DNA from: Rhyzopertha dominica
Lineage: Eukaryota > Arthropoda > Insecta > Coleoptera > Bostrichidae
Assembly: GCA_025024175.1 (NCBI GenBank)
Contig: QCXZ01000086.1
Location: forward strand, 24,828,245-24,892,244
Length of the DNA stretch: 64,000 bases
Direction: 5' to 3'
Shown: one piece after another, positions 35,060-46,764 of the stretch
Layout: each line of letters starts with the position of its first letter
How positions within the stretch are numbered: position 1 is the first letter of the stretch
Translations under genes and position numbers: made by a program
The notes under the pieces: generated by a model
Seen by the model: the letters and a program-made list of their open reading frames with translations, nothing else
Told to the model about the DNA's origin: nothing
Database searches by the model: none

Positions 35060-36917
35060 AAAGCGTCTAGTATTCAGAGAAAAAAAGTATACAGAAGTTA
35101 TTGAGAGTAAGATGAAAAACAGGACTGGGTACAGTTCATGGACGAAAATAACCAAGGACATCACTGAACAGGAAAGCAGCCAATGATGTACTGGAAAGAA
35201 TGATAAAAGCAAACAAAGAAGCAAAAAAATACAGTTTAGAAGACATAAAACAGGCTAGACTAAAAAAGAGACAGACAGAAATACAGCACGACGAAAAGAA
35301 ATGCCAAGAATTTTCCAAAAAAAATCATGAAATACCTACTAACGAACGCCTTAACTTTAACTTCAAATATCTAAAGAAATACAAAACAAATAATACCGCC
35401 AACTCCAGAAAATATATACCTATGGCGCATTGGCTGAAGAAGCTAGCTAAGCTAAAGAAAATCTAATTGCAGAAAATGACTACTGGCCCATTGGAGAACC
35501 ACCCTCTGAAGAAAGGACGATAGAAATAATTCATAACATGAAGTGTAATAAAGCACCAGGCCTAGACAAGATCAACAACGAATTGATAAAATACGGACCA
35601 ATAAATCTAAAACAAAAGGTACAGAAAACATAAGAAGCAGCGTGGTTAACCAACGAAATACCAGATGAGTGCAATACTACAGTGCAAGTTCCGATCCCCA
35701 AAATTAAAACGCCGCATAACACGGAAGACTACCGAAGAATAACCCTATGCAGTGTTGGATACAAGTATTACGCCCAGTTCTTACTACGAGAGATGGAAAA
35801 TACATACCAGAAGTACCGCAATACCAAGCAGTCTTTGCAAAAAACAGATCAACTGATGACCACATGTTTACAGCGAGAAGAATACTAGAGGAGAAATGGA
35901 GGGAAGGAACTAGAATACTGGTGATGGCCATAGATCTACAGAAAGCTTTTGATACGATAAACCATGAGATAATGCCACAAATCCTAAGGGGCCAAAGGGG
36001 GTCCCTCACTACTTAATTAACAGAATAATAAAGCTTGCCTACACGACAATACTACAGTGCAGTGGTTCGGACAAACAATACCAACGAAACAGAAAAACAG
36101 AAGCGTGAAACAGGGATGTCCAATATCCCCCCGTATTTTCACAATCGTACTGGATGAAGCTCTCCAAAAAACCATAACTAACATGGAAAACCTTAACAAG
36201 CAGGAGAATGAAATAGCACTACCTATCGTCCTTGCATATGCAGATGACCTAATAATAATCGCGGAGAACGAAAATGACTTGGCAGAATTCTTAGAAAATG
36301 CAGAACACGAACTCCACAAAAATGGACTAACAATAAACTACACGAAAAGCAACATCATGATAAGAGATCCTTTCAGCAGAACAATCCTAGAAACGGGCAT
36401 AAAATACAAGATAGGCAACCAGATTTTGAGAACAACAAACAAAATGAAATATCTAGGTACGTACATAATCAGCCATCTTAGCCGCAGAGAGACGGTTAGA
36501 GAAAGAATCAAAACTGCACATAGAGTAACCAGGGCGATATTACCATTTATAGAGAAACATTAACCACACTGGAAATTGATAAAGATTCTATATACATCAA
36601 TCATTATGCCAGTCATGACGTATGGAGTAAAAAATGCCGCAACAACACAGGCAAATAGGAAAAGCTTGAGAAAGGCAGAAAAAGGTATTGTACAACTTCT
36701 AGCTAAGGCAATAAATGAAAACGAGGAAAAATCAACAGCAGAACTCCTAGATGGCAGAACGATCATAAAGAGAATAGAGACATACGTAATGAAATACAGG
36801 GGACACATCCAAAGGAGAGAAGTAGACCACATGCAAACTAGACAAACTAAAAAAGGTAGACCGTGCTATACATGGAAAACAACTACAGAAAGGATAATTC
36901 AGAAATCAGGGAAGAAT
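35060..36917 (+). pseudogene. RTE-like LINE RT, interrupted by frameshifts and the scaffold gap
   Basis: Plus strand, in order: a basic linker (KANKEAKKYSLEDIKQARLK), MKCNKAPGLDKINNELIKYG, TTVQVPIPKIKTPHNTEDYR, RRITLCSVGYKYYAQFL, VFAKNRSTDDHMFTARRILE, MAIDLQKAFDTINHEIM, SVKQGCPISPRIFTIVLDEA, AYADDLIIIAENENDLAEFL (catalytic YADD), NKMKYLGTYI and, near the end, TRQTKKGRPCYTWKTTTERI. This is a full RT domain plus C-terminal GRP-Y-W signature of an RTE-type or related endonuclease/RT element. The endonuclease is missing, so it is 5'-truncated. Lesions include a TAA near 35632, frame changes near 35747, 36016 and 36050, and a stop near 36561. It runs into 100 N. Confidence 0.8.
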
Positions 36918-37017
36918 NNNNNNNNNNNNNNNNNNNNNNNNNNNNNNNNNNNNNNNNNNNNNNNNNNNNNNNNNNNNNNNNNNNNNNNNNNNNNNNNNNN
37001 NNNNNNNNNNNNNNNNN
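36918..37017. other. Assembly gap (100 N)
   Basis: Exactly 100 N, the usual length for a gap of unknown size. The RTE-like element to the left probably continues into it. Frames drawn across the N run are artefacts. Confidence 0.99.
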
Positions 37018-39140
37018 TCTGTTTTACACTAAATGTTATACAAGGTGTCCCTTAACAGGTGCGAAAAAATTGCTACCACACACTCCTGTAGCCTTAGGAA
37101 ATTTTTTCCGCATCTTTTAGAGACTCCTTAGAATTAGGAAATAGCATTGATTGAACCTGCACTGGTAGAGTGTGAAAATGAAAAATATGTAAAATTATTT
37201 AAAATGTATTCTATTAAGAGGCGAAAATTGTCTTTTTGTCCGGAGCGACGCAACCACTATGGCGTAAGCTGGCATAATCTCAACAAATTATAGAATTGAA
37301 AAAATGGACAGGCATTTTTTTTGTTTTATAAAAGTATTTTTTTTAATTTAAAGTAGAATTCTGCACATGATTTGCTTCAGGACGAAGTAAAGGAACTGGA
37401 AAGTTAGTTAGGATGACACCAAAACATAATTATTGAATTTATTACGAGTTAAATTTACAAGCGTATGAATAAAATAAGTAATGTAAAATAACAAGAGTAT
37501 TTTCAATGACTAGGTACCAAGTAACAGAAAAGTTATTTACGTTATTTACATTATATAGAAATCAAAATCAAATAACCAAATTTTTAGGGTTGGCTAAAGT
37601 AATTCCAAATAAATTCCAGCTTTGTGCAAGCGATCCTTAAAATCTTACACTAATATTCAAACGAAAGTTACTACTCATTTATGATAAATAGTCAAAAGTT
37701 TATTGAAGTCACCTAAACTATTAATATGACAGGTTGTTTAGGGACAGAATCTTGACTAAAAACTGTAATTTGGTACGTTGAATGCTCGGAAACAAGTTGA
37801 TTGTTTTGATTGCTTTGTATCACGAGATTTATCATAATTTTCAAAGATAATCAAAGCTATATTGATCTCATATTTGCAGAATTTTGTACACGTTCCATAT
37901 TTTCACAAGGGTTGTAAAATTTTTGTTGTAAAGACCCCTGACCTGGGTTTGAATGGTGGGAATTTTTTTGCGTATTTTAAATCTTGTTTTAACTTCCAAN
38001 TGTTCCTTTTTTCCCAATGTACGACTACGCTTATACTTATTTACCTNTACTACATTTATTCCGAATCTCTTAAGTCCAGTCACAGCAAATGTTATTAACA
38101 AAAGTTATGTTGCTAATCATTTTTCATTTCTTAGTCTAGTTTTCGTTTTCGTATATAAACGCATATCCATGGCAGAGTATTTTTTATTGATTTATATTGC
38201 TCTTTTAGCTTTGAAACGACACGGTGTTTATTTTGCATTGTTTAATAACAAAATTTCTGTGAAATATCGTGTGTTTTCAAACAAACAACCAAAGCGTCAT
38301 CAAATCAGGTTGTCAGGTTTCAGTATTGGTGTTTACTCATTTGTTAATCATAGTGCTCGTCATACCTATTCTCTGAAATAAACCTTTACATTAAATTAAA
38401 TAAAATTAATTAAATGAATGTCTATGCTATGCAGTCTGCACCGTAACAAAAAGTGCCAAAAGTGTCAGAATACAGGTCACTTCTTTTAGGAAGTCGTTCC
38501 CATCAAGGAAACTAGGTGACTTTGTCATGTTAGTGTAATAATTCCGCAATCCTAAACCTTTTTTATGGGCGTAAATGTAGATGAACACTGGGTCATATTG
38601 ACTTATCAGAAAGCCGCACGGTCGGAAGGTTTCTGTATAGAGGGCGAAAGCGTGCAGCGGAAATAAAAGAGAGATCATCAATAACGAATCGCGAAGCACC
38701 CGGTTAAATTATTCTTGTCTTGAAGTGGTCAGATTCTGACAATGACATACGAATCTTATTATAAACCAGGAAACGTATCCATCAAACAAGATTTAGTTGA
38801 CGTCAAAAGATCCTCGCGGAAAACATCTCGTTTTTCATGTAATAGCTTTACTCGCCAATACATCAGCTTAGTTCGACTGCTAGTTGTCAAATTTCTCCTA
38901 TAGAAAAGTTAATAATGTAACGCCCGAAATAGAGGGAGTGTCGTCATCAGAACCAGGCATTGTCAAACTAACAGCAGTGGTACATATTATATCAAAGTAA
39001 ATTGTCGAATACATTTCTTTTGTTTGCCGAGTACATTTATATTATACAGGGTGACAATTTTAAGTTCCTAAATACTCCCGATAATACTTCATTCTCTCAC
39101 AACAATATTCCGAATTAGACGAGGGGTAAACCATTGGGGA
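37018..39140. other. Intergenic; contains a repeat shared with the 56-kb Penelope region
   Basis: AT-rich. Around 37900-38010 the sequence shares TCACAAGGGTTGTAAAA, CTGGGTTTGAA and an adjacent TTCCA-TGTTCC block with 56450-56510. A 142-residue plus frame (37953-38381) has N codons and no recognised domain. ATACAAGGTGTCCC at 37034 resembles the TACAGGGTGT ends of the elements at 51 and 57 kb but has no partner nearby. Confidence 0.4.
37880..38010 (-). repeat. Dispersed repeat related to the Penelope-like remnant at 56.4 kb
   Basis: On the minus strand both loci read ATTCAAACCCAGG (or TTCAAACCCAGG), then, after a short variable part, TTTACAACCCTTGT. In translation both give a -TTLVKI- peptide. 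Since the 56-kb copy lies downstream of a Penelope RT on the same strand, this one is probably a second fragment of that family. Confidence 0.45.
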
Positions 39141-39710
39141 TATATTTTTTCACCTATAAGGATATCAGGAAATATCTAGGGGATTTCAGAGAATATCGTG
39201 GGATACCGGAGGTTATCAGCGGATAATAAAGAATTTTGAGGATCTACTGGCTATTAGCAACATAGATAAAATTAAAATTCAAGGATATATAAAATAAAAA
39301 ATGGTTTGAAAAATAAAAATGCGAATTTTTTTAATGGATTGTTTCTTTATAATGAAACAAGTGAAAAAGGAAAATTCCAAACCCCTATGGTTATATGGTA
39401 TCATCCGTACCATACCGTTTTATATTACAAGGAAGAATAGAATTCTGAAATTCGAAAATACATTTTTTCAGTGGTGGATTCTGAATAAGTTGACATAGAT
39501 AATGTATTCGTGTTCTTCGAGGTGTTCTTTTAGATACACTTAGGGACTGTTTAAGTCCGCTAACAAGTCACAAGAAATTTTACCGAATACTAATGTGATG
39601 CACTGTGTTATGCTAATCAAATATCTCGCTAAATACTGATCAGTGAATATCAAAGGGAGTCATAGGATATCAAGGAGATATCAGTGAAAATCAAAGGGTC
39701 CAACTGCTTC
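39140..39710 (+). repeat. Degenerate short repeats around GATATC
   Basis: Variants of GGATATCAGNGAATATC recur, for example near 39160-39230 (GATATCAGGAAATATC, TTCAGAGAATATC, GGTTATCAGCGGAT) and again at 39640-39690 (CAGTGAATATC, AGGATATCAAGGAGATATCAG). The units are irregularly spaced, so this is not a clean tandem array. Confidence 0.45.
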
Positions 39711-40368
39711 TCCTTCACATCAATGATCAACTTTTTTTAGTATTGTACGTACTCTTCTCTGAATAAGTACGAATTATTATCGCTCGAATAGCGATAATTG
39801 TGCCTAATAAGACTGTTATTGAGAGGAAAAGTGCAGTCGTTACAAATTTTTTCAACAATCTTGGACATCGCTTCTATCTGGATCTCGAATACTTTGAATT
39901 TTATAGAGGTAAAATTTGTGTTATCGATTCACATTTTAATATAACAAACGAAATCTACGCTCCTGAAAATAGTTAAAGGAACACTGTAACGCCACCTATA
40001 ACAAACTGAAACTTGCATGCGTCAGTTGCTGCCGTATTAACTTGGTGGCCAAAGCTTCGAGGGTCCCATTTGCTACATGCACAAATTGATTACATTGTCC
40101 TTGCGTAAAAAAGCCCCTGCGTGAGCAGTAAGGCTGCTGCTGGTGACAGCTATTGTGCTTAAACGTCAGCAACATGCAAAATTACAATGTGGCAGAAACT
40201 GTGTTAATGTCGCGTTGCGCATTTTAATAATAATCGCTTCAAACGTTAAAATAAGTGTTTACGTTGAAGTACACATCTGCAGAACGTTTTACGTAAAGAG
40301 ATTTGCGCGACATAATAATTTGAGCGCCTGTTGGTTTAGGCAGCCACAATGGTCCAAAAGTGACTTGT

Positions 40369-40410
40369 AGCTTTGAATATATAGTGTACATACACTCTAT
40401 ATTCAAAGCT
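40369..40410. repeat. 42-bp near-perfect hairpin
   Basis: AGCTTTGAATATATAGTGTA (40369-40388), a 2-base loop, and TACACTCTATATTCAAAGCT (40391-40410): 19 of 20 positions pair. No gene, terminator context or transposon end is recognised beside it. Confidence 0.85.
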
Positions 40411-41269
40411 TGTAGTAAGCAATATAGTATCTTATCGCGCGAGAAGTTTCCACGAGTTTTGATAGATTTTGCACTGTGACTTTTTGAAGTAATATTTTGA
40501 AATACCCATCACATTTTAATTTGTCTAACAGCTATAATGAGATAACTGATAAGATTGACATTTTTTCTTGTAGCATTAAGGGTAATCTTATTATATACTA
40601 CTTGTGTCATGATGTACTCACGTTACTGTGTAGTAGAATTATGTAATGCGTTAATAGTTATCCTGCAATGGTAGATATGTCATGTAATTTTCCTGTTTTA
40701 TTCACTACTTTCATACATTTGGGATCACTCTCATACCTAATAATTAATTTCAAAAACAAAATTATATACATGTAATAAGAAGGAAAAGTAGAAAAGTAAC
40801 AGGCATCAGACAGAACAAGAGTGTACTTTATAAATCAAGCTCAAAATGCACTAAAATGAACACTTCTTAAGAAAATGAGGATGCCCTATATATTTTCACT
40901 ATAGTGTCTTGCAAAGTGAGTATTCTTGATATAACTGATGCTTATGTAGAACGTATGATAAATAACTGATAATATTGTTACCATAGCAACCAAATTAAAT
41001 TTTGTTTACTCGATATAACATATCTAAATAGCAATATGATCATTTAGGACTACTTTTTCTGAATAACCTTTAATTTACCTATTTTGTTTAATTAATTGGA
41101 TATCAAATTTTTTCTCATTATGTTTAATATATTTTATTTTTTCACAACAGATAAAATACTGTATTTACTAACGATAAGTCATCTCCTAATTATTATAATA
41201 TATACAAGTGTAGAGATATTAACTATTAATGTTATAAAGATGAAAATATAGTTGAGTATTGGCCTGCAG
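40411..41269. other. AT-rich stretch before the unidentified plus-strand exon
   Basis: Very AT-rich; nothing recognised. If the exon at 41270 is real this is most likely intron. Confidence 0.35.
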
Positions 41270-42282
41270 GAAATTAAACTCCCTTTATCTTCAAGCTTAC
41301 TTTTGGAGACTATTACGTCCTTCTTCGGGGCCTACAATAGTTTATTAAATATATTACATGAAGAGGGCAAAAGACCAAAAGAAAATTACCTACTTAACAA
41401 TGTACAAACATGGGTTAGCTCTGCAGAAACCACTAGCTAATTAGTAGATTTGAAGAATGATTTTGTTTGTATTCACATTAATTAGCCAATTTTGTATGAT
41501 GCAAATTATATCACAATCTTTCTTTTCCAGAAAGTAATTGAAACTGTCTATTTGTAATAAGTTGCACATTTAAGTTAATTATGCACATAGATTTTATTAT
41601 TTTATTAGAATACTTGGTTGCTCTTAGTGTCCGAGGTCAAACCAACTTTAAGGCACTTTCCGAGTGAACCGTTGTAGCTAGCGACCAACTGAGACCTTTC
41701 CGAAGTTCAGGAGGTCCAAATCAGTAAGTATACTTGAATTCAGCTGAATCAGAGACGAAAAAATTTTAAGGTCAAAAAAGAACAAAGGGGTTAACCTTGG
41801 ATGTTTTGTGATTTTCGACAAAAAATAGATTTAGCTCAAAATCGACGTACAGATGTATTTTGAACTGCAGATTTCAAAAATGTGCTCTAAAATGAGCTAG
41901 GACTGCGGGCTGCCTAATTTAGGATACTTTCCAAGCGAAACGTTGTAACTAGCGACCAACTGAGACCTTTCCGAAATTCAGGAGGTCCAAAAATCGGCAT
42001 ACAGATGTATTTTGAACTCGCTCCAGCAAGAGTACACTTCTGCCACCAATCTGCTTGATCCAAACCTTTCATTAGTCTGCAGAAAGAAATTACACAGTAA
42101 AGATGGTCACAATTGGCTGCTTACAGCATGGGTAAGCAATAGCCACTACATTCATTTAAAATTTTGTACTTTCAAGTTCAAGTGTTACAAAATTCATGTT
42201 CCTAAGAATAAGAGAAGTCACTGATCAATCGATGCTGAGTGGTTTGATGAAAAAAATTGATCCCTCTAGTTGTTTTATGTAG
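41270..42282 (+). CDS. 3' end of an unidentified plus-strand gene (three putative exons)
   Basis: I do not recognise the protein. Putative exon 1 follows GGCCTGCAG and runs 41270-41413 (EIKLPLSSSLLLETITSFFG, then NSLLNILHEEGKRPKENYL, ending NNVQTW before GTTAGC). Exon 2 follows CTCCAG and runs 42027-42131 (SATNLLDPNLSLVCRKK, then GHNWLLTAW before GTAAGC). Exon 3 starts after TTCAAG at about 42183 and reads VTKFMFLRIREVTDQ, SGLMKKIDPSSCFM, TAG at 42280-42282. AATAAA follows at 42307. The 42132-42182 gap is 51 bp, like UNC79 introns. Exons 1 and 2 join in phase 0, but the exon 2-3 join is one base out of phase, so either a single-base assembly deletion or a wrong boundary is involved. Exon 1 could instead be terminal (TAA at 41438). 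The 41414-42026 intron contains the repeat also found at 24 kb. Confidence 0.4.
41640..42020 (+). repeat. Diverged two-unit copy of the 24-kb tandem repeat
   Basis: Units start at 41651 (AGGCACTTTCCGAGTGAACC) and 41921 (AGGATACTTTCCAAGCGAAA), a period of 270 bases. Both share GCGACCAACTGAGACCTTTCC, and the first carries the equivalents of the array at 23902-24752 (GGTCAAAAAAGAACAAAGGG, CTCAAAATCGACGTACAGATG). The family is therefore dispersed, not purely a local array. Confidence 0.8.
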
Positions 42283-42306
42283 GAAATTTATATCATACAG
42301 ATGGAA

Positions 42307-42345
42307 AATAAAGCAGCAATTGTATTTGCAAACATCACATTTATT
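42307..42345. promoter_or_regulatory. Opposed polyadenylation signals of convergent genes
   Basis: AATAAA on the plus strand at 42307-42312 lies 25 bases after the stop of the unidentified plus-strand gene. AATAAA on the minus strand at 42345-42340 lies about 440 bases after the SLC25A32 stop. If both are used the two transcripts' 3' ends overlap or abut. Confidence 0.45.
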
Positions 42346-42783
42346 TGACGATCTTAATAACAGGACAGAACCTTAAGACAGACTTATTGGTCATCGTAAA
42401 AAAATAAACCTTCAACTTACATATCTCATTAACATTTCCATAAGTTAAATACCCACATTGCCTGCATGTAGATATTCATATATATATTACATTCTTAATA
42501 TAGGAGTCACAGATAGTATGAAATCTTCGGTGTTAGACTCCAGATCAGCCACAAAACCAAAATAATCTAATATTGCTGTAATAAGAAAATGCATAAAAAT
42601 GAAGAGGTCAATGATGAAAATTTTACCGATATGATACGGGCAGTTAAATATAATCTGAATGAATGGAACCGCCCATACAAACACAGCCAAATGACTTTCA
42701 ATACCAAAGAAACATAAAAACTATGAGTTGTCTGAAACGAAACGCAGTATGACTATCGAGTANTCGTCAATAAAAGAATATCA

Positions 42784-44378
42784 TTAGTATAATTTTGCTA
42801 CCTNGTTAGTAAATTTCTCATAAATAAGCATGACTAGACATATATTCGGTGTAACATGCAGTAAATAAGGAGCCAGTCCCTTGTAAAAGCCTCGCATCTG
42901 TTCATATTTCCATATCTTCTTGACGCAATCCCAAGTGCCTTCGTAACTGTGATGCTGATCTTGAAGTCGAGTCCTTATCACCTGGTATGGATAAGTCGCG
43001 GCGGCAGCTATCAATTTGGAAACTGCAGCGAAAAATAGGTACTCCACCGTCGTCTACAAACAAGAACAGTCATTTTGTAGACCCCTACTATGTATACATA
43101 TAACAAACATGAAAGTTTGCGACATGATCACAGGTCAATCACAGTTAAGTTAATGCAGTTTCCTAAAAGATTAAAGGGACAGTCTTTTGATTGTCACAAA
43201 TGGTATATGTTTATACAAAACATAGTTGCATACTACATTGACATAAAAGTTTTGAATTAAAACTCCAGGGAATGTTTTTGAACATTCCAAACAATCCATA
43301 ACGGCAAGGAATTTCAAATCATAACACTGCATTCCTGTATTAATAGTCACATTTAAAAACTTGCAGGTTGTTTTACAAACAAGTAAACTGTATGCTTACA
43401 TTTACTTATTTGTAAAAACGCACATTACAAGTATTTATAAACTATAAAAATTATTGGTTTTATAGGAAAAAGAAACAAATTACCTTCCCATTAATCAGAT
43501 TAAACACATAACTCACCAATTTGCTATCAATGGGCAGCCGCCTGTACTGGTTGTAGAACGCCTTCATCTCTTCGTAAGTCATGAACTGAAGGGCTCCGTG
43601 GGTAACACCAAACATGCCTGGGACGAAACCCTGCAAAGAGCCGATAAGGAAATCCCTACTCCCTACCTACTACATTTATGTCAGCCCAATAACTGCAATC
43701 CTTGTAAAACTGACCCGATATAACCCGCGTACGCCCTCTGTTTTATAAATTTTCACGAGCGCATCCATCATGCCGTTGTAACATTTGTTACTGGGCAACG
43801 GTATGTCAGATCCATACTGCAAGCACAGTCTTGTTTTCACGACCCAAATCGGATTTGTCATCACTAGCGTCAGTACTCCCGCTTCAGCAGCTGCTAGCAT
43901 GTGCAGTTTTGGACCCAACGGATATGCAGTGTCGCCTGCTTGTATCCATGTTTTAATTGAGTTATAACTGGAACGGCAGCATTCAAGTTTGACGGTTCAA
44001 TGGAAAATATTGAGGTACTTACAACAGGAAATAGCATCCCCATGCGCTCCCCGAGCCCCAAACATTTGGTGCAACGCCTCTGTACAAACCTCGCACACCT
44101 TCTTGCTTAATAATTGTGTAAAATGCATTCGTTAAACTACTGTACTGTGGTATGCTCGTTCTGCCATCGCTAACTGAAACATTAAATGCAGATGTAAAAC
44201 TGGACATTTCGGAGTTGCAATTCCAGATACCTGCAAATCTGATCTTCATTAAATCTAGGGGGTGCAGTATTAAAGTTGATATCGCACCACCTGATACCCC
44301 AGCCAAGAGATGTTCATACTTGATGTGGTTTAAAATTCCAAGCCCGTTGTTGTTGCTACTTGAATGCGTTTTCATCAT
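42784..44378 (-). CDS. SLC25A32: Mitochondrial folate/FAD carrier, SLC25A32 homologue
   Basis: Four exons on the minus strand: 44378-44023, 43967-43715, 43630-43517 and 43053-42784, all with GT..AG introns and consistent phases. They encode 330 residues, close to the family's usual length of 300-330. The three mitochondrial-carrier repeats show their signatures: [10 protein letters not shown] near residue 40, [14 protein letters not shown] in the second, [14 protein letters not shown] in the third. Each repeat is followed by a YRG/FYKG-type motif ([41 protein letters not shown]). The Trp and PYQVIR variants are characteristic of SLC25A32, not of general carriers. The protein imports tetrahydrofolate or FAD across the inner mitochondrial membrane. 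ATG at 44378 is the only start with a full first helix. One N lies in the third-last-helix codon near 42805. The 3' UTR contains a 67-residue hydrophobic frame (42690-42487) of unknown meaning. Confidence 0.93.
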
Positions 44379-46483
44379 TTTTAGTTGGGCCAGTGGTTAA
44401 AAACAAAGGACAACCAAGAAAACATTGCGATCTAAAAAATCGTGGCCTCACGTTACGAAATACATCGGGCTATATAGGTTATGTAATTTTTTTAACATTT
44501 ACGTCAATAGGGAAAATAGCACATGCACTCAATGTTCACACTTACCTCTAAAACACAACACAATACGTGTGAATGCGCATTCTATGACGTTTATAAATAA
44601 ACAGTGCTACAAAACAAGTACTATAGCAAACTGCACCACCAATACGGAGAACAAGATACAAAGGACGTTCTCTAACAGAGCTACCACTACAAATGACACA
44701 GAACAGCTGTCACTTTGGTGGCTTCCAGTGCAAGTAACGTGAATTCCTAGAAATCCCTACTAAGCTTGTTCACAGAGTTGCCAGATGGTGGATTGAGTCG
44801 TTTTAAAATGATTTTTTTTTAATTTAGAATGTGCAAAAATTTTACACCCCTTATTTTATATTCTGAAATCAAAATTCAAATGCTACATTATACTACCAGT
44901 AATGGTCTCTATTTGAATATTTAAAAAGGTGTACTCCAATTAGTAGAAGTGTAGTATACTGTCTATGTATTTTAATATGTTATGTTTAATATGGAGTATA
45001 AAATTTTTGTGTAAAATACATTTTACTTACTTTAATTTATAGTATGATTAGTTAATGTGTAAATATGTTTTCTGATTTGACTGCATGTTGGGCTTTTTAT
45101 TCTTCCATAATGGCGACTAGGGAAAATGTTAACAAACCATGTACTGTTTTCATGATTATTGTTCACCTTAAATTTGTGTTCATTGAAAAAATGGATTCAA
45201 ACACAAATTATTATGTATAGCTTACGGTATTATAAGAGATTAGAAGTGAGGAAAACATAGGTAGAGAAAAATAGATCATACCTTTTAAACAAAAATTACC
45301 GCCACCCTCGACTTCAGTATTGCAAAAAATAATTTTCAATTTGGGTGGATTTTGACTAGTTATTTTTCTTCAATGACAGTCTTATCATTTTCTCGAAGGC
45401 ACAAAATATTTTATCTAGTTAAAAAAGTGAATAAGACTGTTATTGACGAAAACCCAACAGTCCTTCAGGATCAGTGGCGACAAAATCTGAAAAAAAATTG
45501 GTTTTGATATTGACAATGACTCGGTCGAATTCATGGATTATCTTAGATCTAATTTGACTGCACTATTATTGTATTTTGGCTACTGTAAAAAAGAGACCAT
45601 GCGAGATGGACCAAGCAAATGCCTCATTCAGAGACAGATAACGAAACATTTTCTTTTTTCACTAACAAACTATACATACCTACACGTGTTAATGTTTCAG
45701 AAGTTTATTACATCGAACGCGTTTTGGCCAACTTATAATCAGGTATAAATGGAAATAATTTTGAAACCCTTTGAGTCATTTAAAAGGGCGTTGGAGAATA
45801 CCTAGAATAAATTTTCATAATACCCTTCATTCTCAGAATGCCGTATATGCAACCCCACGTATCTCTCCTCATAGGTATTTTAAATACATATCGGCCCTTA
45901 TTCGTTTAATTTGGGACTACACCATTGGATTGGCAAGCAAAATTCGTTTGCTGTTTTGAGTATGGAAACACCAGATTTCAAAAATTTTAAGGCCTTTTTG
46001 ACCGGCCCCAGTGCTCCTTATGTAGCAAAAAAAGAACTTCGACGATGACTTTGAAGAAGTAGATTTCAACAGAAGCAATAGACAATGAGATAATTTTACA
46101 GAAGAGATACCGAAAACTTTCCATCATTACAATACCTTAACCCATTAAAAAAGTAATGTTACTTTGAAATATTATTATTAAATAAAAACAGAGTTGTTTT
46201 AATGATTTCTAATAATGTTATGCGCTCTCCTGAACAAGGACTATAAGGGTTTGGCACTTTTAAATCGTTTAGTGTTCAACAGTTTATTTGATGAGGGCGT
46301 AAGTGTTCCCAGGAATTCTAATTTCCTGTTAAAGCTGAACCAATCAGTTTTTTTTAACTGATTGAATTAACGCTAACTGGATGTTGCAGAACACTAAAAG
46401 TTGTAGACAATTGAATATTGTATAGTAATTCTTACTATACTGAAGTAACGGATTTGAAAAAATACGATCGAACTTGTAAATAA
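44379..46483. other. Intergenic between SLC25A32 and the LRR gene
   Basis: The first few hundred bases upstream of 44378 should hold the SLC25A32 promoter, but no defined element is evident. The remainder is AT-rich; frames at 45533-45748 and 45771-45959 match nothing recognised. Confidence 0.4.
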
Positions 46484-46510
46484 TTTATTATAAGGATATG
46501 TATATTTAAA

Positions 46511-46625
46511 CTACATGGCTTAACACAAAAATTATTAAATTTAACACAGCTTTCAGTCACTTATCAAATAAGTGTTGGCCTATATCTATGCTGGAGCATT
46601 TCGTTTCCTGTCTTGTATTTTTCTT
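46511..46625 (-). repeat. Diverged duplicate of the LRR gene's last coding segment in its 3' UTR
   Basis: Sequence at 46511-46625 resembles 46720-46830, an offset of about 206 bases. ACACAGCTTTCAGTCACTTA matches ACACAGCTTTTAGTTACCTA, and GATAAGTGT...GCC-ATCTA-GCT-G-GCATTTC is shared. The minus-strand translation of the copy (VLKKNTRQETKCSSID) parallels the gene's own C-terminal tail (IVKRKRRQAKMLRMKCASVD). AATAAA for the minus strand is at 46489-46484, beyond the copy. Confidence 0.65.
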
Positions 46626-46764
46626 AAGTACGCAATCTCTTAAAGATTACGCGACTATTAAAAAAGAGAACAAGAAAAATAGAATTAAACAAATAAACAG
46701 TTTTTACTGACAATACCTATACTACATAACTTAGAAATTAAAAAATAACACAGCTTTTAGTTAC

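Noticed and set aside
36863..37120. ORFs crossing the N run
   Set aside because: The frame is carried across 100 unknown bases and is meaningless beyond the LINE part.
37953..38381. 142-residue plus-strand ORF
   Set aside because: It contains N codons, is hydrophobic through T-rich composition, and overlaps a repeat whose coding sense appears to be the minus strand.
39045..39075. TACAGGGTGAC as a transposon end like those at 51 and 57 kb
   Set aside because: No inverted partner was found within the next kilobase, so it is left as a solo similarity.
42487..42690. 67-residue hydrophobic minus-strand ORF after the SLC25A32 stop
   Set aside because: It falls in the probable 3' UTR and has no recognised family; it is not called as a gene.
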